Shown here piece after piece: positions 30,671-38,782 of a DNA stretch of 64,000 nt. This stretch comes from Vulcanimicrobiota bacterium (lineage in GTDB: Bacteria > Vulcanimicrobiota > Xenobia > Xenobiales > JADMJV01): positions 1-64,000 of the forward strand of contig JAEXNA010000246.1 of NCBI GenBank assembly GCA_023447635.1, in the 5' to 3' direction. The translations under genes were made by a program, and so were the position numbers. The notes under the pieces were generated by a model. The model was not told where the DNA came from and made no database searches. It was given only the letters and a program-made list of their open reading frames with translations. Position 1 is the first letter of the stretch; each line of letters opens with the position of its first letter.

Positions 30671-31672
30671 ATGAACAAATGGGTGGTGGTGCTGCTGGTC
30701 GCCTTGGCCTTCGCGGCCGGACTTCTTTCCAACAAGCTGGGTCAACAGCCCGCTGCGACAGCAACCTCCACCCCGCTCCCCGCAGCCTCAGCCCCAGCCG
30801 TGGCCCAGGCAACGCCTGCCGTGGAGACCGCGCCCTCCTCCGGACTTCCCCGGCGGAACAGCGGTAAAGGTCCCCACTTCGGCAACCCGCCGCGACCCGG
30901 GTCCAGCCCCGCAGGCGCCGTCGCGACCTCGTCCGGGGCCATCCAGGGAGAGATCCGCGCGATGGTGTTCTCCACCGAACCCGGTGGGCTGTCGCTCACT
31001 CGATTCTCTCCCAGCGCCGGAAACATCTATCTGACTCTATCGCCGGTGGGAATGCCGGAGGATCAGGAGTTGGTAGCCTCCTTTCGTAGCACGGCGAGCG
31101 AAAACGCTCCCTTCAGCGCTCCAGTACAAAGCTCCGGACCGCCCAGGCTTCGGACTTTTCGATTCGCTCCGCCGGACGGCGGCTGGGTGAGCGGCGCCTA
31201 CCAGGTGGTAGTGAAGCCGGCCGGAGGTGAGCAGGTCCTCACGGTCAACCGCTTCGACATCGCCAAGGCCGACGCGGCGACTCCAGCTAAATTCGAAAGC
31301 CCCGAGTATGTCCATCTGGGCAACAGTAAAGACAACAACGCTCCCGGCTCCGTATTCTCGGCCGAGGATCAGAGAATCTACCTCCGAGTGGCCTCGTATA
31401 AGGTCCCAGGCACCCCGATCCGCTCGGTCTGGTCGGCTGTCGAGGTTCAGGAACTTACCCCGGGGGAACTTTTCGCCGTGACCGAGACCGTCGCCCCCGG
31501 CGAGGACGAAGACGCCCTTTTCACCTTTGACCCTCCGAAGGGTGGTTTTTTGCCCGGCAGCTACCGCGTTGACGTCTATTTCGACCAGCAGCAGGTCGGC
31601 AGCCAGGCGTTCTTTATCCAGCCCTCCGCCACGGCAGCGGCTAGTGCAACTCCCGCTGCGGCGACCCCTTGA
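30671..31672 (+). CDS. Membrane-anchored periplasmic protein with two Ig-like modules
   Basis: A 333-aa protein with an N-terminal hydrophobic segment (WVVVLLVALAFAAGLLS, residues 3-19), uncleaved or a signal peptide, followed by a Pro/Ala/Thr linker to about 90. Two beta-rich modules follow; each ends in the same strand pattern, GWVSGAYQVVVK and GFLPGSYRVDVYFD, as in Ig-like or carrier-binding folds. A Ser/Ala/Thr tail closes the protein. It overlaps the FlhA-like gene by TTGA, so the two are probably made together, one outside and one inside the membrane. No classical Shine-Dalgarno is seen. Confidence 0.72.
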   Translation: MNKWVVVLLVALAFAAGLLSNKLGQQPAATATSTPLPAASAPAVAQATPAVETAPSSGLPRRNSGKGPHFGNPPRPGSSPAGAVATSSGAIQGEIRAMVFSTEPGGLSLTRFSPSAGNIYLTLSPVGMPEDQELVASFRSTASENAPFSAPVQSSGPPRLRTFRFAPPDGGWVSGAYQVVVKPAGGEQVLTVNRFDIAKADAATPAKFESPEYVHLGNSKDNNAPGSVFSAEDQRIYLRVASYKVPGTPIRSVWSAVEVQELTPGELFAVTETVAPGEDEDALFTFDPPKGGFLPGSYRVDVYFDQQQVGSQAFFIQPSATAAASATPAAATP

Positions 31673-32850
31673 GCGAGACGACTCCCCCCCGTCTGGCCTT
31701 CTCTTCGAACGGCCAATCCTGGGACAACCCCGCCTTGCTCGAAGAGCTGCACAACGCAGCCTCGCCTTCGCACTGGGCCGTCTGGAGTTGGCAATCCTCG
31801 GAGCCTTTCCCCTCGCCGCTCGCGGTAGAGATCCGCGTCCCGGAAGAGCACCAGCATTCCACGGCAACCCACGACGTCATGCAAGGCGTCGCTCGCCAGC
31901 TGCAGGGCGCCTTTCGCATGTTCTGCGGCGAGCGCGGATGGCCCGAGCCGGATATCGCCCTGCAGCGGCTCGCCGTTCCCGACGAGCGATGGAGCTATCG
32001 CGTCACCTTACCGGGTGGCCCGGAAGCCGAAGGTGAGCTCCGGCCAACCAAGCTTCTTGCCATGGGCGAAGAGGAGCAGCTTGCGGGACTCCTGGGGCTG
32101 GAGACCGTGGACCCGATCCTGGGACTGCCCGCTCGCTGGATCACGCGCTCTCAGCTCGATCTTGCCCGCTCCGTCGAGCTCCATCTTTTCGACGCACCGG
32201 GCCTGGTTGCTGCGCACACTCTTCACATGGTCAGCGAGAGTTTCGAGCGAACTCTCGGCATGCTGGCGATCCAGCGATGGATGCTGCCCGCTCTCGCCCA
32301 GTACGGCGAAGCGCTGACTTCGACGTTGGCTCAGCGGGCCGGCATGATCCTTCGAACGGTCAAGTCGCTCATCTCCGAAGGCCTCTGGCTACCTGGCCCC
32401 GGCCGACTGCTCGACCTTTTTCTCCAGTCGCTCTCCGAAGTGGAAGGGACCGACCCACTCGAGGCCGAGCTGCTCAAGGAGTTGATGCGACGAGAGTTGG
32501 TTCCAGAGAACTTGCCTCGTTTTTTGGATGGAGCCGGACTGCTCTGGGCCGTCGAATGGAAGGGCCAGACCGAGGAAGACAGCGCTGCCCAGAACCGCTT
32601 GCTCGCCCGCCTGGGAACGGCTCTGCACGGATTGGCCGACTGCGACCCTCCGCCGGTGGTACTCACCGATTTCGAAAGCCGGGCCGAACTCAGCCGCGTG
32701 CTCAAGGGCCCGTTTCCCCACCTTCCCGTCCTCTCATGGTCGGAACTGCCCCCTCACGCCAGGGTCCAACTGATGGGTGTCGTCGACGCCCGATTCGAGG
32801 TAGACCCAGCCCCCTGGGAGCCGGCCTGGTTCGAAGTTTCCTACAGTTGA
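31669..32850 (+). CDS. Stand-alone FlhA/SctV (FHIPEP) cytoplasmic-domain protein
   Basis: A 393-aa soluble protein that matches only the C-terminal cytoplasmic half of the FHIPEP export-gate family. Parallels to FlhA: SPLAVEIRVP (start of domain D1), WSYRVTLPGG...GELRPTKLLAM, ETVDPILGLPARWI, LFDAPGLVAAHTLHMVSESFERTLG (family: VVxxxTVVATHLxxLI...ELFGRQE) and, at the end, PPPVVLTDFESRAELSRVL...HLPVLSWSELP. The seven- or eight-helix membrane half of FlhA is absent and no hydrophobic segment is present. In flagellar and injectisome systems this domain forms a nonameric ring receiving chaperone-substrate complexes. Here no other export gene is nearby. TTG start coupled (TTGA) to the upstream gene. 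Confidence 0.85.
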   Translation: MSETTPPRLAFSSNGQSWDNPALLEELHNAASPSHWAVWSWQSSEPFPSPLAVEIRVPEEHQHSTATHDVMQGVARQLQGAFRMFCGERGWPEPDIALQRLAVPDERWSYRVTLPGGPEAEGELRPTKLLAMGEEEQLAGLLGLETVDPILGLPARWITRSQLDLARSVELHLFDAPGLVAAHTLHMVSESFERTLGMLAIQRWMLPALAQYGEALTSTLAQRAGMILRTVKSLISEGLWLPGPGRLLDLFLQSLSEVEGTDPLEAELLKELMRRELVPENLPRFLDGAGLLWAVEWKGQTEEDSAAQNRLLARLGTALHGLADCDPPPVVLTDFESRAELSRVLKGPFPHLPVLSWSELPPHARVQLMGVVDARFEVDPAPWEPAWFEVSYS

Positions 32851-32857
32851 GAACCTC

Positions 32858-33022
32858 ATGGAGGAGCTGAAGAAATTGGTAGGAACCTACCGGGAACAAA
32901 ACGGAATCGCCGGGTGTCAAAGGCGACGTAGAGATAGGTCCGAATCCCACGGCAGCACCTTTCTAGAAGAAGGAAGAGCCTGGGAGGAGAGGAACTTCTC
33001 AACACATCAGGAGGCATTATGA
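32858..33022 (+). CDS. Possible 54-aa small protein
   Basis: An ATG 8 nt after the FlhA-like stop opens a 54-codon frame (MEELKKLVGTYREQNGIAG..., ending HQEAL) whose TGA overlaps the ATG of the next gene (ATGA). The position is ideal for a coupled operon gene. However, after residue 20 it is Arg/Glu-rich without a recognisable fold, codon bias is weak, and the same bases could instead be an untranslated leader: they contain a TCGCC/GGCGA stem. I cannot decide. Confidence 0.3.
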   Translation: MEELKKLVGTYREQNGIAGCQRRRRDRSESHGSTFLEEGRAWEERNFSTHQEAL

Positions 33023-33591
33023 ACAACGTTTTTTGGCGCCAACGCGCCGCCGCCATTCTCGCCGCAGGTCTGCTGACCGTCGCGGCTGTCGCCCAGGAGG
33101 GAGCCTCCGGCGAAGTCAAAATCGAAGGTGAGAAGCCTCCGGCAGCCACCGCCACCGAGGCAGCTAAACCCGCAGCAAAGCCGGTCAAGCCGACCATCAC
33201 GAATCGTGACCCGTTCGTGAATCAGGTCAACGCCGGCACGGTGAGCTCTGGCAGCACCTCTCGCATTCGCCCCGCACAGAGCGCTGGCGCCACCGTCAAA
33301 CCTGCCGCAGCAGCCGCTCGTGGCAAGAGCGCTGGTGCCGTTGCTGCTGCTGCTGCTGCGGAACCCGAAGTGATCGTGCCCGCCCCCGAAGTGACCATCA
33401 CGGGTATCGTGAAGTCGCGCGGCGGTCATCAGGCCATCATCAACTCGGGCAGCAACTCTCACATCGTGTCGGCGGGCCAGAAGATCGGTGACTACCGCGT
33501 CGCGGCTATCACCGATACTGCCGTGACCTTCACCAACTCCGGCAAAAGCTTCAAGGTGCCGATCGAGAGCCAGTTCGGACTCAAGAAGTAA
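33019..33591 (+). CDS. PilP-like exported protein
   Basis: A 190-aa protein with a signal peptide (basic start, AAAILAAGLLTVAAVAQ, cleavage near 25) and a Lys/Ala/Pro linker. NRDPFVNQ (62-69) matches the RDPF signature at the start of PilP/GspC-like proteins. After an Ala tract encoded by six GCT/CTG repeats, residues 120-190 form a small beta domain (VTITGIVKSRGGHQAIINSG...VSAGQKIGDYRVAAITDTAVTF) like the PilP/GspC homology region that contacts the secretin. AGGAGG precedes the ATG. It may serve the pilin genes at 22.7-25.9 kb or the FlhA-like operon it follows. Confidence 0.75.
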   Translation: MNNVFWRQRAAAILAAGLLTVAAVAQEGASGEVKIEGEKPPAATATEAAKPAAKPVKPTITNRDPFVNQVNAGTVSSGSTSRIRPAQSAGATVKPAAAAARGKSAGAVAAAAAAEPEVIVPAPEVTITGIVKSRGGHQAIINSGSNSHIVSAGQKIGDYRVAAITDTAVTFTNSGKSFKVPIESQFGLKK

Positions 33592-33615
33592 GCGACCCCT
33601 GATTCAGGAAGAACG

Positions 33616-33646
33616 AAGGCGAGCCAACAGGCTCGCCTTTTTCTTT
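33616..33646 (+). terminator. Intrinsic terminator
   Basis: GGCGAGCC-AACA-GGCTCGCC followed by TTTTTCTTT, just after the PilP-like gene. Confidence 0.92.
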
Positions 33647-33761
33647 CGTAGCCCCGCAAGGTTGACCTGAACAGCCGAGTGAGTGTAGATGAAAGCTGAC
33701 CGCTTGGAAGGCCTGACAGTTCAGAGCAACCGTACCTGACTCATAGAAAGAACGAAGAAGA

Positions 33762-34316
33762 ATGACCGTCGCCACAGAAAAACCCGAAAACGTCTCCGTT
33801 CCGGGATACCTCATCCCCCTCTCGCTGGGCATCTCGGCGGTGGCCGTGGCGTTTCTGTTCTGGCTCATCTACGGCAACGAAGGGAGCCAGAGTTACGATG
33901 TAGCCTTCCTTGCTCCGATCAACGCCAGTCTTAACGCGGCCTCGGCGATCTGCCTCTTCGCCGGTTACGCGGCCATCCGAAGCCGAGCGATAGAGCGCCA
34001 TCGCAACCTGATGCTAGCCGCGCTGAGCTTCTCGGCCTTGTTCCTGGTGAGCTACATCGTGTATCACACCTTCCATGGCGACAGCAAGTTCATGGGCGTC
34101 GGCGCCATCAGGCCAGTATACTTCTTCATCTTGATCACTCATATCGTGCTCTCGGTGGTGGCCCTGCCGCTGATTCTGGTTACGGTGGGACTTTCGCTGA
34201 CCAAACGGTTCGCTATCCATAAGCGTTGGGCACGCTGGACCTTCCCTATCTGGGCCTACGTCTCTGTGACCGGCGTGCTGGTGTTTCTGATGCTGAAGCT
34301 GTTCTCTCCCGGCTAG
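33762..34316 (+). CDS. DUF420 family membrane protein
   Basis: A 184-aa protein with five predicted membrane helices. The family pattern is clear: PINASLNAASAICLFAGYAAIR, RHRNLMLAALSFSALFLVSYIVYHTFHGDSKF, FFILITHIVLSVVALPLILVT and HKRWARWTFPIWAYVSVTGVLVFLML. DUF420 proteins are often found with cytochrome oxidase assembly genes (CtaM-like), and the conserved histidines in helices 3-5 suggest a heme or copper role; no oxidase gene is present here. GAAGAAG precedes the ATG. Confidence 0.92.
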   Translation: MTVATEKPENVSVPGYLIPLSLGISAVAVAFLFWLIYGNEGSQSYDVAFLAPINASLNAASAICLFAGYAAIRSRAIERHRNLMLAALSFSALFLVSYIVYHTFHGDSKFMGVGAIRPVYFFILITHIVLSVVALPLILVTVGLSLTKRFAIHKRWARWTFPIWAYVSVTGVLVFLMLKLFSPG

Positions 34317-34351
34317 AGGACCAACCGATAAACGGCCACCGCTAACGAGAA

Positions 34352-34407
34352 CAGGCCAGGAAAGACAAAGGGACCCGAATCGGGTCCCTTTGTGCTTTCC
34401 TGGCCTG
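34352..34407. terminator. Very long near-perfect hairpin, bidirectional terminator
   Basis: A 27-bp stem with a single bulged G and a one-base loop: CAGGCCAGGAAAG then ACAAAGGGACCCGA on the left, exact complement on the right. It separates two convergent genes (DUF420 and DUF1015). The T-runs are inside the stem (CCCTTTG, CTTTCC), not after it, so termination would rely on stem strength or RNase processing. Confidence 0.75.
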
Positions 34408-34429
34408 ACCCATTGGGCCCGGTGGGTGC

Positions 34430-35665
34430 TTAGACGGTGTGGATAAGGAGGCCGTCGCGGAGTTTCGGTTCGAACCAGGTCGACTTCGGCGGCATGATCT
34501 CGTCGGCGTCCGACACCTCGAGCAGGTCCGAAAGGCGGGTGGCGCCCAGCGCGAAGGCGACTTTGGCCCGCCCGCCGTCAACTCGCTCCTTTAGCTCTCC
34601 GACCCCGCGGATGCCGCCCACGAAGTCAATCCGAGCGTCGCTTCGCACGTCGGCGATGCCAAAGACCGGCTCCAGGAACTCGCGCTGCAAAACGGCTGAG
34701 TCCAGGGCGTTGGCCGGACCGTTGGCGGCGTCCTGTTCGGGCATCGCGAGGTCGTACCACTTGCCGCCCAGGTACATGCGCACCGTGCCAAGCTGGGGAA
34801 CCTCGGGATAGCCTGCCTCTCCGGCGGGAATCTCCTTCGCTCCGAAGCGGGAGACAGCTTCCTCGAGAATCTTCTCCTCGCTGTGCCCGTTGGTTTCAAG
34901 AAGCACGCGGTGATAAGGCAGAATCGCCACTTCGTCGGTCGGGAACGCGACGGCCAGAAAACGCGAAGCAGCATCGCCTTCCGCCGCTTCGAGGCGAGTT
35001 GCGGTACGTTCGGCTGAGGCCGCGCGGTGATGACCGTCCGCGATATAGAAATCGCCTGCCGCTTCCAAAGCTGCTTCCCACGGCTCCGGGTTAGAGATCT
35101 TCCAGACCGTGTGAACGACCCCGTCACCGGCGTCAAAGTCGAACAGCGGCGCCTCGCCTGAAGCCAGAAGGTCAGAACGCAACTGGGCCAGGGCCGTGCT
35201 GGGCCGGTGGACCAGGAAGACCGGCCCGGTCTGGGCTCGGGTGGTCAAAATATGATTGGTGCGATCGTCCTCTTTGGCCTTACGGGTGAACTCGTGTCGC
35301 TTGATCCGGCTGTCCCGATAGGCCTGCACCGAATAGGCGCCAACCACACCAAACTGGCTGCGCCCCCTCCAGGTCAGCCGATACAGATAAAGAGCCGGAG
35401 CGTCCTCGGTGATCAGGTGTCCATCGTCGATGAGCGCCTGCATGTTCTTCTTCGCTTGCTCATACACTGAGGCGTCGTAGGCGTCGACCTCGTCCGGCAG
35501 GGTGACCTCGGCTCGCCCAACTCTTAAAAAGGAAAGCGGTTTGCCGACCACCAGAGCAGCGGCTTCATCACGGTCGACGACGTCGTAGGGAACAGAAGCT
35601 ACCTCTTTGGCGACCTCCGGGGTGGGGCGCAAGGCGGCGAAAGCTTTGACAATGGTTGCACTCAT
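34430..35665 (-). CDS. DUF1015 family protein
   Basis: A 411-aa cytosolic protein of the DUF1015 family, which is widespread and uncharacterised to my knowledge. Family hallmarks are FAALRPTPEVAKEVASVPYDVVDRDEA at the N-terminus, RHEFTRKAKEDDRTNHI, FYIADGHHRAASA and the C-terminal IMPPKSTWFEPKLRDGLLIHTV. The DGHHR motif resembles the nucleotide-binding DGHHR/EGHxR of ParB-fold serine kinases (SerK/SbnI), so a small-molecule kinase role is possible, as inference. AAAAGGCG precedes the ATG. Confidence 0.93.
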   Translation of the reverse strand: MSATIVKAFAALRPTPEVAKEVASVPYDVVDRDEAAALVVGKPLSFLRVGRAEVTLPDEVDAYDASVYEQAKKNMQALIDDGHLITEDAPALYLYRLTWRGRSQFGVVGAYSVQAYRDSRIKRHEFTRKAKEDDRTNHILTTRAQTGPVFLVHRPSTALAQLRSDLLASGEAPLFDFDAGDGVVHTVWKISNPEPWEAALEAAGDFYIADGHHRAASAERTATRLEAAEGDAASRFLAVAFPTDEVAILPYHRVLLETNGHSEEKILEEAVSRFGAKEIPAGEAGYPEVPQLGTVRMYLGGKWYDLAMPEQDAANGPANALDSAVLQREFLEPVFGIADVRSDARIDFVGGIRGVGELKERVDGGRAKVAFALGATRLSDLLEVSDADEIMPPKSTWFEPKLRDGLLIHTV

Positions 35666-35880
35666 GGGGGCGCCTTTTGCGAGGAGAAAGCAGGTTCCCT
35701 TCAGGGCCGCGAGTCAGCTCGCTTTGCTCTCTCCGACCGGCTTGCCGCCTTTCCACAGGGGGGAGACGACGGGAAGCAAAACAACACTCATGCGAGAACG
35801 GGGTTTGACTCGCGGGCAAACCTGGCATGAGCAAGCGATGGCCGAGCCCGAGTCGGCCGAGGACCTGGGGTATAGTTGAC

Positions 35881-38196
35881 GTGAAGCGAAGTCTCAAAAA
35901 GATAGAAATTCGGCGCAGCTGCATGGGCACGCTGCTCTGGATGTTCCTGGCCGTGATCGGCGTCGGGTTGACCGGCGTCTCGATGGTCCGAACGATTCTG
36001 GACCACTACCGCTCGGAACTGCCAGACGTCTCGACCCTGACCTACTACGAACCGTCCCTGACGACTCGTATCTACGCCAACGACGGCACGCTGATCGGGA
36101 CTCTCTACAAAGAGGCCCGAACCTGGACCAAGCTCGACGACATGACCCCGTACGTCGAAAAGGCCGTGCTCGCTATCGAAGACACCCGTTTCTACGAGCA
36201 CCGCGGGGTCGACCCGATCGGCGTGGGTCGCGCCATCATCTCGAAAGCCGCCGGCGGCGGCGATTCTCAGGGCGCCAGTACCATCACCATGCAGTTGGCG
36301 CGCAATCTGTTCCTGAGTCCCAAGCAGTCCATGGACCGTAAGCTCAAGGAAGTGCTGGTCGCCGTCGAGATCGAGAAGAGCTTCACCAAACGAGAGATCT
36401 TGGAGCTGTACCTGAACCAGATCTACTTCGGTTCGGGCGCCTACGGTGTCCACTCGGCTTCCTGGATCTATTTCGGGAAGAAACCCAAAGATCTGACCCT
36501 GGCCGAAGCGTCCTTGATCGCCGGCTTGCCCCAGGCGCCCTCGGACTACTCTCCCTTCGAGGACCCTGAAGCCGCCAAAGAGCGCCAGATCATCGTGCTC
36601 GACCGGATGCTCGCGGTGCATGCCGTCAGCAAAAAAGAGTACGATAAGGCCGTCAAAGAAGTCGAGCAGAAAAAGTACCAGCGTCGCACCGTAGCCGAAT
36701 TCACCGTGCTGAAGGTGCCCTACTTTACCTCCTTCGTCATCAAGCAGCTTTATAAGCAGTTCGATGAGGACATGCTTTTCCGCGGTGGACTGAACATCTA
36801 CACCACCGTCGATATGAAGCTTCAGGAAAAAGGCGAGAAGATCGTCAAGCAAAAGATCGCCACCGACGCTGCGGCGCTCAACGTGCACCAGGCGGCTTTC
36901 GTGACGGTCGAGAACAACACCGGCTATATCCGGGCCATGGTCGGCGGTACGGGCTGGACCGATAAGGACCAGTTCAATCGGGCCTGGCAGGCCGAACGCC
37001 AGCCGGGCTCTAGCTTCAAAACCTTTGTTTACGCTGCTGCTATCGAATGCGGCTACTCCCCCTCCATCTCTGTCCCTGACACCCCGATCAACATCAACGG
37101 GTGGGAGCCCAAGAACTCGGACGGCAAGTTCTACGGAATGATGAGCATGGCTTCGGCTCTGCAGCAATCTCGTAACGTGGTCGCCGTCCGCCTGATGCAG
37201 CTTACGGGCCCCGAACGAGTGATCCAGTTGGCTCGCAAAATGGGCATCAAGGGCAAACTGAACCCGTTCTACTCTCTGGCCCTGGGCGCCGCCGACCTGA
37301 CTATCCTGGAGATGGCCGATGCGGTTAGCACCTTCCCCAACGGCGGCGTGCGTATCCCCGCTTCGCCCATCAAGATGATCACCGACCGAGACGGCAATGT
37401 TGTCATCGACAACCGCTTCCCGGACAAGAAGGACGTTCTTAGCGAATCCACCGCCTCTTCGATGATGGAGATGATGCGCGGCGTCGTGATGGGCGGCACC
37501 GGCGGAGCGGCCTACATGCCCGAGCATGAATCGGCCGGCAAAACCGGAACCACCGACTCGTTCCGCGACGCCTGGTTCGTGGGCTACACCCGCGACTTCA
37601 CCACGGCGGTCTGGTGCGGCAACGACGACTATAGCCAGATGTGGAACTCTTTCGGCGGCGACGTTCCCGCCACCATCTGGCGCCAGGTGATGACGGTGGC
37701 GCTACGCAACACCAAGCCGAGCAAACTTCCGATCACGAACCCTAACAAGGTCGGGGTGCTGATGTGCGCCGATTCGAAACAGCGGGTCGGCCCGCACTGC
37801 CCCAACAGCTACCGCGCGCTCTTCGCCCGCTACTCGGTGCCGAACCAGTTCTGCGCGATGCACGGCGCTCCGGCCTACGCTCCGGCTTCGGCCGTCCCCA
37901 GCAAGGGTGGAGACTCGACCAAGTCGTCGCCGACCGACGACGCAGCTGCCAAGGCGGCCGAGACCGCGGCCCCGGATCCCAATATCGACCCGAACTCGGC
38001 TCCTATCCCGACGCAGGTGCAGATGCCGACCGAAGTTCCGCTCGACGGTGCACCCACCGACCTCCCGGCGGGAGGCGGCGAGGTGGCCCCTGTGGCGCCC
38101 CAACCGGTCGAACTGCCTCCGCCCCCGCCCGAGGCCGTGGAGCTTCCTCCTCCCCCTCCCGTAGAGGTCCCTATACCGCCCCCGCCAAGCGAATAA
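35881..38196 (+). CDS. Class A penicillin-binding protein (PBP1A type)
   Basis: A 771-aa bifunctional peptidoglycan synthase. One membrane anchor (residues about 17-38) follows a basic start. The glycosyltransferase has catalytic Glu100 in AIEDTRFYEHRGVD, then GASTITMQLARN and KLKEVLVAVEIEK. The transpeptidase has SxxK as Ser377-Lys380 (PGSSFK), SRN in QQSRNVV, and KTGT (554-557). Residues after about 680 are a disordered tail ending in long proline runs. The GTG at 35881 is preferred over ATG 35827 because the basic-plus-hydrophobic anchor then starts at once; TATAGT lies 4 nt upstream, which fits a leaderless start. Confidence 0.95.
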   Translation: MKRSLKKIEIRRSCMGTLLWMFLAVIGVGLTGVSMVRTILDHYRSELPDVSTLTYYEPSLTTRIYANDGTLIGTLYKEARTWTKLDDMTPYVEKAVLAIEDTRFYEHRGVDPIGVGRAIISKAAGGGDSQGASTITMQLARNLFLSPKQSMDRKLKEVLVAVEIEKSFTKREILELYLNQIYFGSGAYGVHSASWIYFGKKPKDLTLAEASLIAGLPQAPSDYSPFEDPEAAKERQIIVLDRMLAVHAVSKKEYDKAVKEVEQKKYQRRTVAEFTVLKVPYFTSFVIKQLYKQFDEDMLFRGGLNIYTTVDMKLQEKGEKIVKQKIATDAAALNVHQAAFVTVENNTGYIRAMVGGTGWTDKDQFNRAWQAERQPGSSFKTFVYAAAIECGYSPSISVPDTPININGWEPKNSDGKFYGMMSMASALQQSRNVVAVRLMQLTGPERVIQLARKMGIKGKLNPFYSLALGAADLTILEMADAVSTFPNGGVRIPASPIKMITDRDGNVVIDNRFPDKKDVLSESTASSMMEMMRGVVMGGTGGAAYMPEHESAGKTGTTDSFRDAWFVGYTRDFTTAVWCGNDDYSQMWNSFGGDVPATIWRQVMTVALRNTKPSKLPITNPNKVGVLMCADSKQRVGPHCPNSYRALFARYSVPNQFCAMHGAPAYAPASAVPSKGGDSTKSSPTDDAAAKAAETAAPDPNIDPNSAPIPTQVQMPTEVPLDGAPTDLPAGGGEVAPVAPQPVELPPPPPEAVELPPPPPVEVPIPPPPSE

Positions 38197-38229
38197 AAAA
38201 AGCCCCGAGTCGCCTCGGGGCTTTTTTTT
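38195..38229. terminator. Bidirectional intrinsic terminator
   Basis: AAAAAAAGCCCCGAG-TCGC-CTCGGGGCTTTTTTTT, between the PBP gene and the convergent RHH gene; it overlaps the PBP stop codon. Confidence 0.95.
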
Positions 38230-38259
38230 ACTTGCGGCCAACCTCGTCCGGAGGAAAGC

Positions 38260-38538
38260 CTAGAAAAACTTGGCTCCTCGCGGGGGAGTGCGCGAGCTGA
38301 GCTGCTCCTTGAGTTCCCGCACTTCCGCGGTGAGAAGTTCGAGCTGACGCTGGAGTTGAGCAGAATCGCCGCCTCCCGTTCCTCCGGTGGGGGCCGGTCG
38401 AAAAGTCGGCTCCCCTTTTTCAAAATGCGCTCGTAGAGCTTCTACGATGATATGACTGATGGCCTGATTGTCGTCGGTTGCCGCCTGGTAAAGCGCATCC
38501 TTGAGATCCTCAGGTATTGAAGCCGAGATCCTTGCCAT
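38260..38538 (-). CDS. CopG/Arc-type ribbon-helix-helix protein with coiled-coil tail
   Basis: A 92-aa DNA-binding protein. MARISASIPEDLKDALYQAATDDNQAISHIIVEALRAHF is a complete RHH fold (beta strand, helix A, helix B). After a Gly/Pro linker, residues about 62-85 form a coiled coil (LQRQLELLTAEVRELKEQL), which could extend dimers to tetramers. GGAGAAG precedes the ATG at 38538. No toxin gene is adjacent, so it is more likely a regulator than an antitoxin. The 244 nt upstream (38539-38782) show no gene. Confidence 0.85.
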   Translation of the reverse strand: MARISASIPEDLKDALYQAATDDNQAISHIIVEALRAHFEKGEPTFRPAPTGGTGGGDSAQLQRQLELLTAEVRELKEQLSSRTPPRGAKFF

Positions 38539-38782
38539 TGATACTTCTCCATTCTGCTGCCGTCGGGCGAACACCACCCTAAGGGACATCCTTCTCCCCC
38601 CTCCGACCGCGACGCCACCGAAGCCTCGTCGAGATTGATGACCAATCGGGGAGAAATTCCAGCTTAAAGCTTCGGTCTGTAGGGCCCGCCGTTCCTCTTT
38701 ACCACGGGATTCCTGGAAACCTACTCATCGCACTACGAATATCTTGACGGCCCGACCCGGAAGACTCGGAACGTAGACAGAA

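Noticed and set aside
32900..32990. A tRNA or group I intron core, because of GGTCCGAATCC and AGAGATAGGTCC
   Set aside because: No acceptor stem, anticodon arm or complementary P7 strand can be drawn around it.
33340..33360. Phase-variable microsatellite in the PilP-like gene
   Set aside because: The repeat is trinucleotide (GCT/CTG), so slippage would change an Ala tract but not the frame.
35788..37527. A 579-codon antisense frame within the PBP gene
   Set aside because: Low-complexity Asp/His/Gly-rich translation without domains; the sense strand encodes an intact PBP1A.
38260..38538. Antitoxin of a toxin-antitoxin pair
   Set aside because: No small toxin-like frame lies next to the RHH gene; its C-terminal coiled coil does not look toxin-binding.
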